DNA of 58,511 nucleotides from an uncultured Desulfovibrio sp. (GCF_944324505.1 NZ_CALUWO010000011.1:1-58511), one strand, 5' to 3'. Positions 35,735 to 44,956 are shown, numbered from the stretch's first letter. Notes: generated by a model not told the origin, from the letters alone. Numbers and translations: made by a program.

Positions 35735-38700
35735 TTAGAACTCGTAACGGAAGGAACCGAACAGACCATGGCCAGTGCTGTTCTGGCCGGCCTGCAGGGT
35801 GTAGTTCACGCCGATGCTCATGTTTTCATTGCCCAGTTCCAGACCGATGCCACCCTGCCAGGTGAGATAGTCCATCATCTGGGTTTCCACTTCATAGCTG
35901 CCGGGCAGGCCGGTGAACGCCACGTCATGCTTGGCCTCGATATCGCCGGCCGCCGGGATGACGGAGAAGTCCACACTGGGGGTAAAGGCCCAGCCGTTGC
36001 CCATCTGGAGGTCCTTGCTGAAGGTGATGCCCACAGGGAAGGTCCAGATGTCCTGGTGGAAGCCGTCGGCTTCCAGCAGGGTGCCGCCGCTGCTTTCCAC
36101 ATCATAGCCCCAGGTATTGAGGCTCATGTAGCGCACGCCGATGTGCGGGATGACATCCAGCACGCTGGTTTCCAGCTTGTATTCGGCACGCACGCCGGCG
36201 GAAAGGGCGCTGGCCTGCACGTCCGCTTCCAGATCGCCCATGCCCATGCGGCCGTCCATATCCTGGGACAGGTCGTTCCAGGTGCTGGTGTAGGCCACAT
36301 CAGCCATGAGGCCGAAGTTCTGGTAGTTCCAGCCCACGTAGGCGCCCAGGCCCCAGAAGTTCATATTGTTCTGGGTGCTGCTGAGGTCGCCGCCGGAGGA
36401 TTCGGCATAGCCGCCGCCGATGTTGAAGGTGATACCGGCGCGGATGGCGTTTTCAAAGGTGTAGTCCGCACCCAGGGAAACGCCGCCCAGGTTGCCGTTG
36501 AAGCCGTAGTCCATATTGCCGGCTTCCATGCTCCAGCCGTGCATGTTCTGCCACAGGGGCGCAATCCACAGGGCAAAGCCGGTGGTGTTGCGGTCCACAA
36601 TCTTGCCTTCGGCATCCATGGCCTGGATGCCGTCAGCCGGATTGGCAAAGCCCAGACGGTTGACCACGGCATTGGTGGCCGCATCGGACGCCATCTTGGT
36701 CATCTGCGGCACGGCGCCGGCAAAGGCCATGCGGGCCGCGCTTTCGATGGTGGAGGCAGCGGCGTCCTTGTCCGCGCCCAGGTAGCGATTGTCCGTGGCA
36801 CGGCTGAGGAAGCGCACACCCATGTCAGGGGAGTCCACGTTGTTGAGCTGCTGGCCATACAGGGTATTCACCGCATCGGCCATGCCGTCGCTGAGCTTGG
36901 GGAAGACCGTGGCGGCGTCGTTGCGGGTGGCGGATACCGTAACAGTAGTGGGAGAACCTGTGGCATCCGTAAACGCCGCATCACCCAGCGAGACCATGTC
37001 CGTGGTGGAGCTAACACCCTTCCAGCCGTCGAGGGTGGACCCGCCCGTATTCACATTGCCCACGATGGTGTAAGTTTGCCCGTTCACGGCATTAGCGATC
37101 ACCAGCTTGGCGCCGCTCTGGACGTAGAGGTTCTGGTTACTGGCGTCAAGAGTAATGGCCGCCGCCGTGCCGTTGATGGTATTGCCGTTGACCACCAGCA
37201 GGGAGTCAGTGCCGAAGTAAGCGCCCTGAGATACCGAGCCGCCACTGATCTCGCCAGCCTCATTGACATTGGCATCCACGACGATTTTGCCAGTGCTGCC
37301 AAGCGTAAGGTTCTGCCCCAGAACCAGTACAGACTGGTTGGCCCCCACGGTGAAGTTGGGACCAACAGATATCCCGGCCGTCTCCATGGCCTGGCGCATG
37401 TCCGCTTCCGACATGCCGCCGATATTGACGGTGGAACCGGCGCCCACCAGCAGTTCCGTACCGAACGTGCTAGCCACGTTGCCAATATTCACATAGGCAG
37501 GATCCACAAACATGGTGCCGCCCCCGGCCGTGAACTCGCCGATCTGCATGATGCTGTCCAGCACGTTGACCTGGGAGTTAGCCTCCATGGTCAGGGCATC
37601 GATGGCGTACTGGGAAGTTCCTTCCCCACCGCCGTTGGCGTTGAGCGTGCCGCCATTGGTAACCGTTGCTTTCGCCAGCGTCAGGCCCTGATCCTGCGTG
37701 TTGCCGGCAAGGCCCATGTTCAAGGTGGCGCTGTCAACAGTGACAGCGGTTGCCACGGCCTCTCCCTCGGCCACAACACCGGTGGAACAGCCTTCGCCAC
37801 CAGTCAGGGTGATGTCGGAGTTGTCAGTCACTTTGAGGGTGACAGTCGCGGCACCCTCCGTACCGGCGATTTCCAGCCCCTTGGCGGTGAATTTGCTGCT
37901 GTCGGCGATAGTAATGGTATCGGCCGCCAGGAGTTCCTTGTCCTCAGTGTTGTCGTCCTTGTGAACGACCGAGACAATCTTATCTGGCACAGAGTCGATT
38001 ACGTTTTCAGAGGATGTAGCAGCGTCGCTAGGTTTCTCTGTTGCCTCCACCACAACGGGAGCCATGGTGATGGTAACTTCATTGTCGTTTTGCGCCGCCC
38101 CCACGACCAGGTCCTGCGTGTCATTGAGGGCAAGGCTGGCATTGAGGAAGTTCAGGGTAGCACCTTCCGTGCCCTGGCCCAGCAAATTTTTCTTGGCAGT
38201 GGCATATTCATCTGCCGTGTAGTCGTCGTCAAACCAGCGCAGATTCAGATTGCCCTTGGTCCCGACGATGTTGGTGTCGCGGATGCCGTTGGTCGTGTTG
38301 GTCTCCAAGCCCTCTGTAAGGAGCAGACTGGCGTCCGCCACAAAGGTACCGCCGTCGATGGTCAGGCTGCCACCGTCGATGGCCAGTGTGCTACTGCTGG
38401 ACATGTCCAGCGTGCCACCCGTCAGGGCCAAGTCCTGTGCAAGTTTAAGCGTTCCGTTGGCAACGCTGATGTTGCCGGCGCTGGTGTTTCCAGACTTGGT
38501 CATCGAGAAGGTGTGCCCGCCAAGATCCATGGCGACCGTGCGGTTAGAACCGATATTGAAGGCTTTATTGTTAAGAGTGCCAGTCTCACCAGAGTAATCT
38601 TCTGTCAAGGAAAGTTTTATATTGGCGCCATCGCCAAGGTAATGCAAAGCTGTCGGGTCGGAGAATGTGCCTCCAGTAATGAAGTTTTCGCAATGCTGGC

Positions 38701-39625
38701 TATATATTTTGCCATTAAAGGTGCCATTTGTTATAGAAATATTTACATTATCTTTGTAGCCAGCACCTGTGTTCTTACCTCCAGTATGATCGGCTTCATA
38801 TATGGCATATATGCCATTAAATGTTCCGCCTGTTATATTAACATTAATATCTTTTTGTGTTGTGTGCTGGCTGATGGCCAAGGCTGCTCCATATACGGTG
38901 TTTCCATTACCACTATTACGTGTTAAAAATTCATCATTGTTACCAGTAATAGTTCCACCAGATATATTTACATCACCACTTCTCATTTCGATAGCGCAAG
39001 GACCAATAATAGTGCCATCTGAAATGTTAATAATTCCTGCCTGTGGATGATATATTGCTGTACCACCAGTGCTTTCTATAAGCCCACCGTTGATATTTAT
39101 TTCTGTTCCATCTTGTCCAGCTCCGTTTCCCGTTATTGCATAAACACTGCTGCGTATTGTGCCGTCATTTATTGTTACTTTTGCCGTCCCACCGTCTGGC
39201 CATAGGAATATGGCAGTAGGTGTTCCGCTGCCAGTTGCTTCAATTGTACCAGAATTTATTATAACTTCAGCTGTATTTCCTAGGCTAGACATTATGTCTA
39301 TACACATGTCATTTGAAGATATTTTTCCAGAAGATGCAGAATCGTTTATTTCTAATTTTCCATTTACAATGATAGCTTTGTCTGCTCCAGTGTTGATGTT
39401 GTATCCATTCAATTGAATATTAGAATTTTCGCCTTCAGCAATCTCAATTTGTGTATTATAATCCGAGCTAAGACTATAGTCCGCCGCCCCCGCAATTCCG
39501 GCGCTGCCCATGACCAGCATGCCAGCCACAGCCAGCGAGCCGAAGGCATTGAGCAGGTGGCATTTCTTGAGTACTGCCTTGTAGCGATTTATCAGATTTC
39601 CTATGGCACCCTTGGTCAGTTGCAT
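35735..39625 (-). CDS. Type Va autotransporter (large surface protein)
   Basis: 1296 residues. An extended signal region (YKAVLKKCHLLNAFGSLAVAGMLVMGS...AGAA) resembles the ESPR-type leaders of long autotransporters. A passenger of about 850 residues, rich in Gly/Asn/Thr with repeated beta-helix rungs such as VTINDGTIRSSVYAITGNG and VNISGGTITG, follows. The C-terminal autotransporter barrel (about 1025-1296) starts near NTTGFALWIAPLWQNMHGWS and ends FGSFRYEF with the terminal aromatic residue needed for barrel assembly. Probably an adhesin or self-associating surface protein. ATG 39625 has GGGAGAGG upstream; the ATG 33 nt earlier does not. The DNA for about residues 50-340 (38,600-39,460) is far more AT-rich than the flanks, suggesting passenger exchange by transfer. 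Confidence 0.88.
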   Translation of the reverse strand: MQLTKGAIGNLINRYKAVLKKCHLLNAFGSLAVAGMLVMGSAGIAGAADYSLSSDYNTQIEIAEGENSNIQLNGYNINTGADKAIIVNGKLEINDSASSGKISSNDMCIDIMSSLGNTAEVIINSGTIEATGSGTPTAIFLWPDGGTAKVTINDGTIRSSVYAITGNGAGQDGTEININGGLIESTGGTAIYHPQAGIINISDGTIIGPCAIEMRSGDVNISGGTITGNNDEFLTRNSGNGNTVYGAALAISQHTTQKDINVNITGGTFNGIYAIYEADHTGGKNTGAGYKDNVNISITNGTFNGKIYSQHCENFITGGTFSDPTALHYLGDGANIKLSLTEDYSGETGTLNNKAFNIGSNRTVAMDLGGHTFSMTKSGNTSAGNISVANGTLKLAQDLALTGGTLDMSSSSTLAIDGGSLTIDGGTFVADASLLLTEGLETNTTNGIRDTNIVGTKGNLNLRWFDDDYTADEYATAKKNLLGQGTEGATLNFLNASLALNDTQDLVVGAAQNDNEVTITMAPVVVEATEKPSDAATSSENVIDSVPDKIVSVVHKDDNTEDKELLAADTITIADSSKFTAKGLEIAGTEGAATVTLKVTDNSDITLTGGEGCSTGVVAEGEAVATAVTVDSATLNMGLAGNTQDQGLTLAKATVTNGGTLNANGGGEGTSQYAIDALTMEANSQVNVLDSIMQIGEFTAGGGTMFVDPAYVNIGNVASTFGTELLVGAGSTVNIGGMSEADMRQAMETAGISVGPNFTVGANQSVLVLGQNLTLGSTGKIVVDANVNEAGEISGGSVSQGAYFGTDSLLVVNGNTINGTAAAITLDASNQNLYVQSGAKLVIANAVNGQTYTIVGNVNTGGSTLDGWKGVSSTTDMVSLGDAAFTDATGSPTTVTVSATRNDAATVFPKLSDGMADAVNTLYGQQLNNVDSPDMGVRFLSRATDNRYLGADKDAAASTIESAARMAFAGAVPQMTKMASDAATNAVVNRLGFANPADGIQAMDAEGKIVDRNTTGFALWIAPLWQNMHGWSMEAGNMDYGFNGNLGGVSLGADYTFENAIRAGITFNIGGGYAESSGGDLSSTQNNMNFWGLGAYVGWNYQNFGLMADVAYTSTWNDLSQDMDGRMGMGDLEADVQASALSAGVRAEYKLETSVLDVIPHIGVRYMSLNTWGYDVESSGGTLLEADGFHQDIWTFPVGITFSKDLQMGNGWAFTPSVDFSVIPAAGDIEAKHDVAFTGLPGSYEVETQMMDYLTWQGGIGLELGNENMSIGVNYTLQAGQNSTGHGLFGSFRYEF

Positions 39626-39782
39626 ACAACCTCTCCCGAAATTGCGGCACGGCCGCACGGCGTCCAGCGCGGGCGGCTGCCAGATGACGACAGGGCCGCC
39701 CCGTGCAGGGCATCGGCAAAAAGATATACAGATTTCATACTGTTACTGATAGCCTGCACGGGGAGCGGCATTGCTTTCCAGA

Positions 39783-39838
39783 GTGTGGGCGGTTATTATG
39801 CTCCCAGGAAATGTATTGGCTCAAAATATCGCCCACAC
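39783..39838. repeat. 9-bp inverted repeat bracketing the autotransporter promoter
   Basis: GTGTGGGCG (39783-39791) and its exact reverse complement CGCCCACAC (39830-39838) flank a 38-bp segment that contains the only promoter-like boxes reading toward the autotransporter. It could be an operator dyad or the ends of an invertible promoter. No recombinase gene lies in the window. Confidence 0.6.
39795..39824 (-). promoter_or_regulatory. Candidate sigma70 promoter of the autotransporter gene
   Basis: On the minus strand TTGAGC (39824-39819), an 18-nt spacer, CATAAT (39800-39795), about 170 nt upstream of the start codon. The whole 39,720-39,930 region is AT-rich. Confidence 0.5.
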
Positions 39839-39954
39839 CTCTTTAGTAGAACAAAATCTCAGTCAAGTAAACAAAATTATGACTATTTGTTTGTTTTTTA
39901 TTGTTACTGGTTGATTTTCTGTTCTTTTTTGGAGGAGGGCAAGGATGAAGAAAT

Positions 39955-40665
39955 ATGCAGAAACTGGGAGAGCGGATTCGTCAGGTCCGCGGCCGCATGT
40001 CACAGGAGGCATTTGCTGCCCTGCTGGGCATCAGCAAGGGCGCCCTGGGAGGATATGAACGGGGCGAGAACTGCCCCAATGTGGAGGTGGTGCTGGCCAT
40101 TTGCCGCATATGTCATGTGGAAATCGGCTGGTTGCTGACCGGAGAACAGTCAGCCGAAGGACCGTCGGGCGGCACTCCCGCCAGAACGGGGGTGCAGGGA
40201 GGGGATTTTGCGCCGGCGGCATCTTGTACGGACGAAAATATGTACAGACTGGAACAGAATTTCGCCGAAGAATCGGTGCGGAAGGCTGCGCCGTCCGGCC
40301 AGGAAAGCGGGAAAAAAGAACGTTTTTCCGTTCATGCCGCCAGGGGCGCAGAGCGGGGAAGGGCGGTTTCGTCGCGCCCTGCGGCAGGGGCGGAAAATGC
40401 GGGGCAGCAGTGCGGTTACTGCACCTGGTTGCAGGAGCAGCTCATGCGGCTGGAAGAGGAGCGCCGGGACCTGAACAGGGAAAACAGGATACTGTGGCAG
40501 AAAAATGCCGATCTGTCCGTGCGCCTGGCCCGTCTGGAACAGTCCGTGGAAAAGCGGTCCGACAGAGAGGCCGTGCCCATATCACCGGGCTATGTGTCCG
40601 GCAGACGGGGCCTGCATGAGGAGCCGCAGTCCAGCGGAGGACGGCGCCTCTTTTTCCGGGACTGA
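39955..40665 (+). CDS. XRE-family transcriptional regulator with C-terminal coiled coil
   Basis: 236 residues. N-terminal Cro/C1-type HTH (residues 1-62: LGERIRQVRGRMSQEAFAALLGISKGALGGYERGENCPNVEVVLAICRICHVEIGWLLTG). Then a disordered middle and a C-terminal Leu/Arg/Glu coiled coil (about 155-200, LQEQLMRLEEERRDLNRENRILWQKNADLSVRLARLEQSV) preceded by CGYC. The arrangement resembles phage-repressor-like regulators without a peptidase domain. It is divergent from the autotransporter gene across a 330-nt AT-rich region, so control of that gene and of itself is likely (inference). AAGGA lies 9 nt before the ATG. Confidence 0.8.
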   Translation: MQKLGERIRQVRGRMSQEAFAALLGISKGALGGYERGENCPNVEVVLAICRICHVEIGWLLTGEQSAEGPSGGTPARTGVQGGDFAPAASCTDENMYRLEQNFAEESVRKAAPSGQESGKKERFSVHAARGAERGRAVSSRPAAGAENAGQQCGYCTWLQEQLMRLEEERRDLNRENRILWQKNADLSVRLARLEQSVEKRSDREAVPISPGYVSGRRGLHEEPQSSGGRRLFFRD

Positions 40666-40682
40666 AGGCAGAAACACTGCAT

Positions 40683-40722
40683 GCAGAAAACGCCTTCTGC
40701 CGGAGCAAAAGGCGTTTTCTGC
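40683..40722. terminator. Bidirectional terminator between the XRE regulator and greA
   Basis: A perfect 14-bp stem, GCAGAAAACGCCTT (40683-40696) with AAGGCGTTTTCTGC (40709-40722), serves two converging genes. Confidence 0.85.
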
Positions 40723-40779
40723 CGCGCTGGCGGCACAGGAGCGGCCATGCCCGCCAAGGCGGGATGCCGCCGTGGTCGG

Positions 40780-41274
40780 CTAGTCCAGGGCGGAAGAACC
40801 GCGGAAGCTGATGTCCACGATTTCGTAGGTCACGCGGCCGCGGGGAATGTCCACGCTCACTTCGTCCCCCACTTCCTTGCCCAGCAGGGCCTGGCCCACG
40901 GGCGACAGGAAAGAGATGGACCCCTTGGCGGGGTTGGCCTCATCCGGGCCAAGGATGGTGAAGGTGCGGCTTTCTTCGGTATCCACGTCTTCCACTTCCA
41001 CCGTGGCGCCAAAGATGACCTTGTCGCCGGAGAGCTTGTCCAGATCAATGACGGTATAGAGGCCCAGGCGGGATTCGATGTACTTGATGCGGGCTTCGGT
41101 CATGCCCTGGCGTTCGCGCGCGGCGTCATAGCCCGCATTTTCGCGCAGGTCGCCTTCCTCGCGCGCTTCCTTGATGGCCTGGATGATGTGGGGGCGTTCG
41201 CTCTTGAGGCGCGCCAGCTCCTCTTCCAGTCGTTTGTAGCCCAGGGTCGTAATGGGAATATTGGTAACGGCCAT
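40780..41274 (-). CDS. greA: Transcription elongation factor GreA
   Basis: 164 residues. N-terminal coiled coil (ITTLGYKRLEEELARLKSERPHIIQAIKEAREEGDLRENAGYDAARERQ), whose acidic tip GDLRENAGYD enters the RNA polymerase secondary channel and stimulates cleavage of backtracked RNA, then the FKBP-like C-terminal domain. ATG 41274 is preceded by AAGGAAGGA; the much longer open frame upstream is spurious. A good sigma70 promoter lies about 230 nt upstream. Confidence 0.95.
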   Translation of the reverse strand: MAVTNIPITTLGYKRLEEELARLKSERPHIIQAIKEAREEGDLRENAGYDAARERQGMTEARIKYIESRLGLYTVIDLDKLSGDKVIFGATVEVEDVDTEESRTFTILGPDEANPAKGSISFLSPVGQALLGKEVGDEVSVDIPRGRVTYEIVDISFRGSSALD

Positions 41275-41506
41275 ACTGTCCTTCCTTGGGCGCGTCATGC
41301 GCCACCATTTGTCGCCGTGCGGCGAAAAGCATTCCGTATGCGACATCCTGCGGCTGTCGCACAATCCGCAAAGGTGCCTTGCAAGGCTTGCATGTCCCGT
41401 GAAGAAAAAAACGAAAGCCGTGCGCGGCGTCAGGCGGGACGTTCCGGCACAGGCCAAAAAGAATGTCCGCCGGCAGCAGCGGACTTTGTGCCATTTGCAC
41501 CGTTTA

Positions 41507-41535
41507 ACTATAGCCCTTCGGTGAAGGGGGGTCAA
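41507..41535 (-). promoter_or_regulatory. sigma70 promoter of greA
   Basis: On the minus strand TTGACC (41535-41530), a 17-nt spacer, TATAGT (41512-41507). The leader to the greA ATG would be about 230 nt. The rest of this 348-nt intergenic region also carries the start signals of the divergent flippase gene but no other gene. Confidence 0.65.
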
Positions 41536-41622
41536 GCCCTCCTGCCTGCGGGCTTGCGGCTCGGCAAAAGTGCGTATAGACTTTGGGCAATATCGTTCCC
41601 ACCGATCCTGCTGTGAGGCATC

Positions 41623-43206
41623 ATGAAAAAGTATCTGCGCTATCTCGGTCCGGTGCTCATCACTGGTCTGTTTGTGCTGGCCATCTATCTTCTGTATCAG
41701 AAGCTCAGGGCCTACAGCCTGGAAGAAATCCGCCTCAGCATCGAGCAGGTCTCCTACGCCAGCATTGCCCTTTCCATCTTTCTGACCATCATCAACTATA
41801 TCATTCTGGTGGGCTATGACTGGCTGGCCCTCAAGGCTATTCACAAGTCGCTGCCGCTGCCGCGCGTGGGGCTGGTTTCGCTGGTGGGGCAGGCCGTGAG
41901 CTACAATTTCGGGGCGCTGCTGGGCGGCACCACCGTGCGTTACCGCTTTTATTCCGCCTGGGGCTTTTCCCTGTCCGAAATCGTGCGCCTGGTGCTCATG
42001 CTGGCCGTGACCTTCTGGGTGGGCGCCCTGGGCCTGAGCGGCCTCATCTTTCTTGTAGCGCCGCCGGTGATTCCTGATGAACTGCTGGCCAGGATGCCCA
42101 TCAAGGATATCCGCATTCTGGGGGTGCTGCTGCTGTCCATTGCCCTGACCTATCTTGTGCTCTGCTTCCGGGTGCGCAAGCCTGTGCACATCTTCGGCAA
42201 GGAATTTGTGTTTCCGTCGCCGCGGCTGGCCGTGGCCCAGATGGTGGTGGCCGGGGTTGACCTGGTGGCCGCTGCCGCCTGCATGTACGTGCTGCTGCCC
42301 GGCGATCTGGGCATCAGCTTTGTGGAATTTCTGCCCGGCTACCTCATGGCGCAGGTGGCCGTGGTGCTGACGCACATTCCCGGCGGGGTAGGGGTGTTCG
42401 AGCTGGTCATCCTGCACCTTACCCACACGCCGCGCGAGCAGGTGGTCTTTGCGGCCGTGCTGCTGTTCCGCCTTATCTACTACATTCTGCCGCTGCTGGC
42501 GGCGGCCGTGCTGCTGGCCGTTTACGAGGCCCGCCAGAGCCGCAACATGCTGCGCGATGCCGGGCGCTGGCTTTCCGTGTTGTCACATTCCATTTCCGCC
42601 TATCTGACCTTTGCGGGCGGGGCCATTCTGCTCATTGCCTCCACCCTGCCCATCCGGCCCGAAACCCTCCAGAGCATGGCCGGCATCCTGCCGCGCTGGC
42701 TCATGGGGCTGGGGCACTGCGCCTGCGCCATCTCGGGGGCGGCGCTGCTCTTCCTTTCCTATGGGCTGGAACGGCGTCAGCGGCGGGCCTATATCATGGT
42801 GGTCTGCTTCTTCCTGCTGGGCATGGCGGGTTGTCTGCTCAATGCCTTTTCCTGGGGTGCTGCGCTCATGGTGCTGGTGCTCTTTCTGGCCGTGGTGCTG
42901 GGGCGGCGGCGCTTCTACCGCTCGTCCTTCTTCTGGGAAGAAGCCATCCCCGCCTACTGGCTGGGTGGAGCGCTGGGCATGCTGGCCCTCAACATGGCCC
43001 TGGGCTGCTTTGTGTACTTTCCCCGCTGGAACCGGGCGGAAACCTGGGGATTTGATCAGGCATTCAATGCCCCGCACGTGCTCCTGGGCCATGCGGGCAT
43101 TCTGCTGCTGGTGCTGGTGTCGTGGATATGGCGCGTGAATCTGCGCAGGCGGCAGCGCCGGCGCACGGAGGGGCTTTCGTCGGGGCAGGGCAGCCGGCAC
43201 GGCTAG
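41623..43206 (+). CDS. MprF-type (UPF0104) membrane flippase without synthase domain
   Basis: 527 residues, about 13-14 membrane helices. Signature segments of the lysyl-phosphatidylglycerol flippase family: VGYDWLALKAIHKSLPLPRVGLVSLVGQAVSYNFGALLGGTTVRYRFYSAWGFSLSEIVRLV and LTHIPGGVGVFELVILHLT. Full-length MprF (about 840 residues) carries a cytoplasmic C-terminal aminoacyltransferase domain; this protein stops after the membrane part with a basic tail. It may flip an aminoacylated or other phospholipid made by a separate enzyme. The terminator follows after about 40 nt. Confidence 0.78.
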   Translation: MKKYLRYLGPVLITGLFVLAIYLLYQKLRAYSLEEIRLSIEQVSYASIALSIFLTIINYIILVGYDWLALKAIHKSLPLPRVGLVSLVGQAVSYNFGALLGGTTVRYRFYSAWGFSLSEIVRLVLMLAVTFWVGALGLSGLIFLVAPPVIPDELLARMPIKDIRILGVLLLSIALTYLVLCFRVRKPVHIFGKEFVFPSPRLAVAQMVVAGVDLVAAAACMYVLLPGDLGISFVEFLPGYLMAQVAVVLTHIPGGVGVFELVILHLTHTPREQVVFAAVLLFRLIYYILPLLAAAVLLAVYEARQSRNMLRDAGRWLSVLSHSISAYLTFAGGAILLIASTLPIRPETLQSMAGILPRWLMGLGHCACAISGAALLFLSYGLERRQRRAYIMVVCFFLLGMAGCLLNAFSWGAALMVLVLFLAVVLGRRRFYRSSFFWEEAIPAYWLGGALGMLALNMALGCFVYFPRWNRAETWGFDQAFNAPHVLLGHAGILLLVLVSWIWRVNLRRRQRRRTEGLSSGQGSRHG

Positions 43207-43233
43207 CGCACCCGGTACGTAACAGGACGCAAG

Positions 43234-43274
43234 GGGGCGTTCGCGGCAGACGGCGCGGGCTGCCCCGTTTTTTT
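43234..43274 (+). terminator. Intrinsic terminator of the flippase gene
   Basis: GGCAG (43245-43249) pairs with CTGCC (43260-43264), extended imperfectly by flanking G/C-rich arms, and is followed by GTTTTTTT at 43267-43274. Confidence 0.65.
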
Positions 43275-43434
43275 GCTGTGCCGGTCGGTATCCCTGCTGT
43301 CCTGCGCTGTTGCCCGGCTGCTGTCCGGCCGTGCCGTCCGCTCCTGTGCCCCGGCAGCGCCGACGCGCACAGGGCAGCCCATTGGCAGGCAGACCGGTCT
43401 GCCCGTTCCCCTGAACGGCGGAGGGCCGGTCGGC

Positions 43435-44334
43435 TCAGGCCGTGAGGGTCGCTGCCTCCTGGCGCAGGGCGTCCAGCAGGGCCGGGGTCAGCACTTCCGG
43501 CAGATGGGGGATAAGCCGGCCCACCGGCGTATCGGGCTGCGGCGCGCAGTGTGCCGCCAGGTAGCGGGCCGTGCGACAGGCGGCAAGACAGGCCGCGCAC
43601 AGGGGCCAGCCGGCCGCCGCAAAGGCCGTGACCAGGCCGGTGACAATATCGCCGGTACCGCCGATGCACTCCATGGCCGGCACCGAGGGGCTGTCCACCA
43701 CGGCGCGTACCGTTCCTTCGCAGACCACATGATCCGCCGCGCCCTTGATGAGCAGATGGCGCGGGCAGTTGCCGTGCGCCAGCACCCGCCGGAGCAGGGG
43801 GGGAATATGCTGTTCCTCAGCCAGCAGAAAGCCCCGCGTGTAGAAGGGATGGGGAGCGTTTTCATCGGCCAGAAAGGCCAGTTCGCCCACATCGGGCGTG
43901 AACAGGTCGTAGGCGTCGGCATAGCCGCTCATCTTGGCTGCGTACATAAAGCCCGCGTCCGCCAGCAGCAGGGGCGGGGACGGCAGGTCCTGCAGGGCCA
44001 TGAGCACGCGGTTGTGCCAGTCTACATCCGGGAAGAGATAGTGAAAGGTCAGGCCGTGGGGGGCCAGGGCGGCTGCATGTTCCGTGAGCCAGGCATAGAG
44101 CTGGCGGCTGCCGTCGCCGCTGCCCCTGTCGCCGGCCAGCAGGGCACGGGGAGCTTCCGCCCCCAGGGCGGCACAGGCCAGGACGGCCGTGGCGGCCAGG
44201 GCCGCCGTGCCGCGCTCCACGGGAACGCTGCGCCCGTCGGGCAGACACAACTGGTCGCCCTGCACCCGCAGAGGGCCTTCCGGCAGGCACAGGGACATGT
44301 CCGCATCGGGAATGCTGCCGGCTATGCACCACAT
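43435..44334 (-). CDS. Carbohydrate kinase-like protein of the selenium cluster (YjeF C-domain/NAD(P)HX dehydratase-like)
   Basis: 299 residues. Ribokinase-fold features: LLADAGFMYAAK, TPDVGELAFLAD (like the TPHxGEL of YjeF/NnrD), HLLIKGAADHVV, and the anion-hole/catalytic motif GGTGDIVTGLVTAFAAAG. The family includes ADP-dependent NAD(P)H-hydrate dehydratases and sugar kinases. The N-terminal 80 residues are unusual. Its start overlaps the DUF3343 gene by 13 nt, and the gene is last in the yedE-yedF-DUF3343 operon. That suggests a selenium-related rather than a metabolite-repair role, but this is inference. Confidence 0.65.
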   Translation of the reverse strand: MWCIAGSIPDADMSLCLPEGPLRVQGDQLCLPDGRSVPVERGTAALAATAVLACAALGAEAPRALLAGDRGSGDGSRQLYAWLTEHAAALAPHGLTFHYLFPDVDWHNRVLMALQDLPSPPLLLADAGFMYAAKMSGYADAYDLFTPDVGELAFLADENAPHPFYTRGFLLAEEQHIPPLLRRVLAHGNCPRHLLIKGAADHVVCEGTVRAVVDSPSVPAMECIGGTGDIVTGLVTAFAAAGWPLCAACLAACRTARYLAAHCAPQPDTPVGRLIPHLPEVLTPALLDALRQEAATLTA

Positions 44335-44900
44335 GACAGTTGCCTCCTGGCTTCGTCAAAGGCTTTTTGCAGGCTGTAGCAGCACAGGGTCTGCCCCAGG
44401 CTCAGGGGAGCAGGGGCCGTGTCCAGAGCCTGGCCGCACAGGCAGCGCGCCAGCCAGGGCACGTCGGGACAGCCGCCCCCGGAAATATTGACAATGCGCC
44501 TGTCCCGGCAATCCACGGTAATCTTCATATTGGCGGCGCGCACCATGAGCCAGTGGTCCAGGCGCTTCACCTGATAGAGCGAAACCGGCTCCAGCAGGGT
44601 GTCCGCCGCGGCCACCATCTGTTCCGGTTCCAGATGGTGCCGTTGCAGGCAGTCCCGCACGGCGGCCTGACGTAGCAGGGGAAATACCACCACCATGTCG
44701 CAGCCTGTCTGCAACTGCGGCGGCGGCCCCTTGACCTCTACCGGCAGCCCGGCTTCCCGCAGCAGCCGTTCGGCCCGGATCACATCGCCCGTCTGGGCAA
44801 AGACCAGGATGCCCTGCTCGGTATGCGGGGCGTGACGCGGGGCAAGGGTTGGGAGGGCTTCCCTGCCGCGGGAACGCAGACGCCGGAAAAGGGAAAGCAT
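44322..44900 (-). CDS. DUF3343 putative Se/S carrier-like protein
   Basis: 192 residues. Residues ~28-105 form the DUF3343 domain (GILVFAQTGDVIRAERLLREAGLPVEVKGPPPQLQTGCDMVVVFPLL). The conserved GC plus surrounding Pro/Gln residues are the proposed chalcogen-carrier site. The C-terminal half carries KITVDCRDRRIVNISGGGCPDVPWLARCLCG, with several cysteines, seen in homologues beside yedE. It probably carries selenium (or sulfur) from the membrane protein YedE and the TusA-like protein toward selenophosphate synthesis; this follows from gene association, not from the sequence itself. Third gene of the operon, overlapping the kinase-like gene. Confidence 0.72.
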   Translation of the reverse strand: MLSLFRRLRSRGREALPTLAPRHAPHTEQGILVFAQTGDVIRAERLLREAGLPVEVKGPPPQLQTGCDMVVVFPLLRQAAVRDCLQRHHLEPEQMVAAADTLLEPVSLYQVKRLDHWLMVRAANMKITVDCRDRRIVNISGGGCPDVPWLARCLCGQALDTAPAPLSLGQTLCCYSLQKAFDEARRQLSCGA

Positions 44901-44956
44901 GCACGCACCTCCTGCGTGACGGCGGCCCCGGCAGACACGCCACCGGGGCCGGCCGG

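Noticed and set aside
35549..38926. 1125-residue open frame antisense to the autotransporter
   Set aside because: The opposite strand encodes a full autotransporter with signal peptide and barrel. The antisense frame has no motifs and arises from third-position bias.
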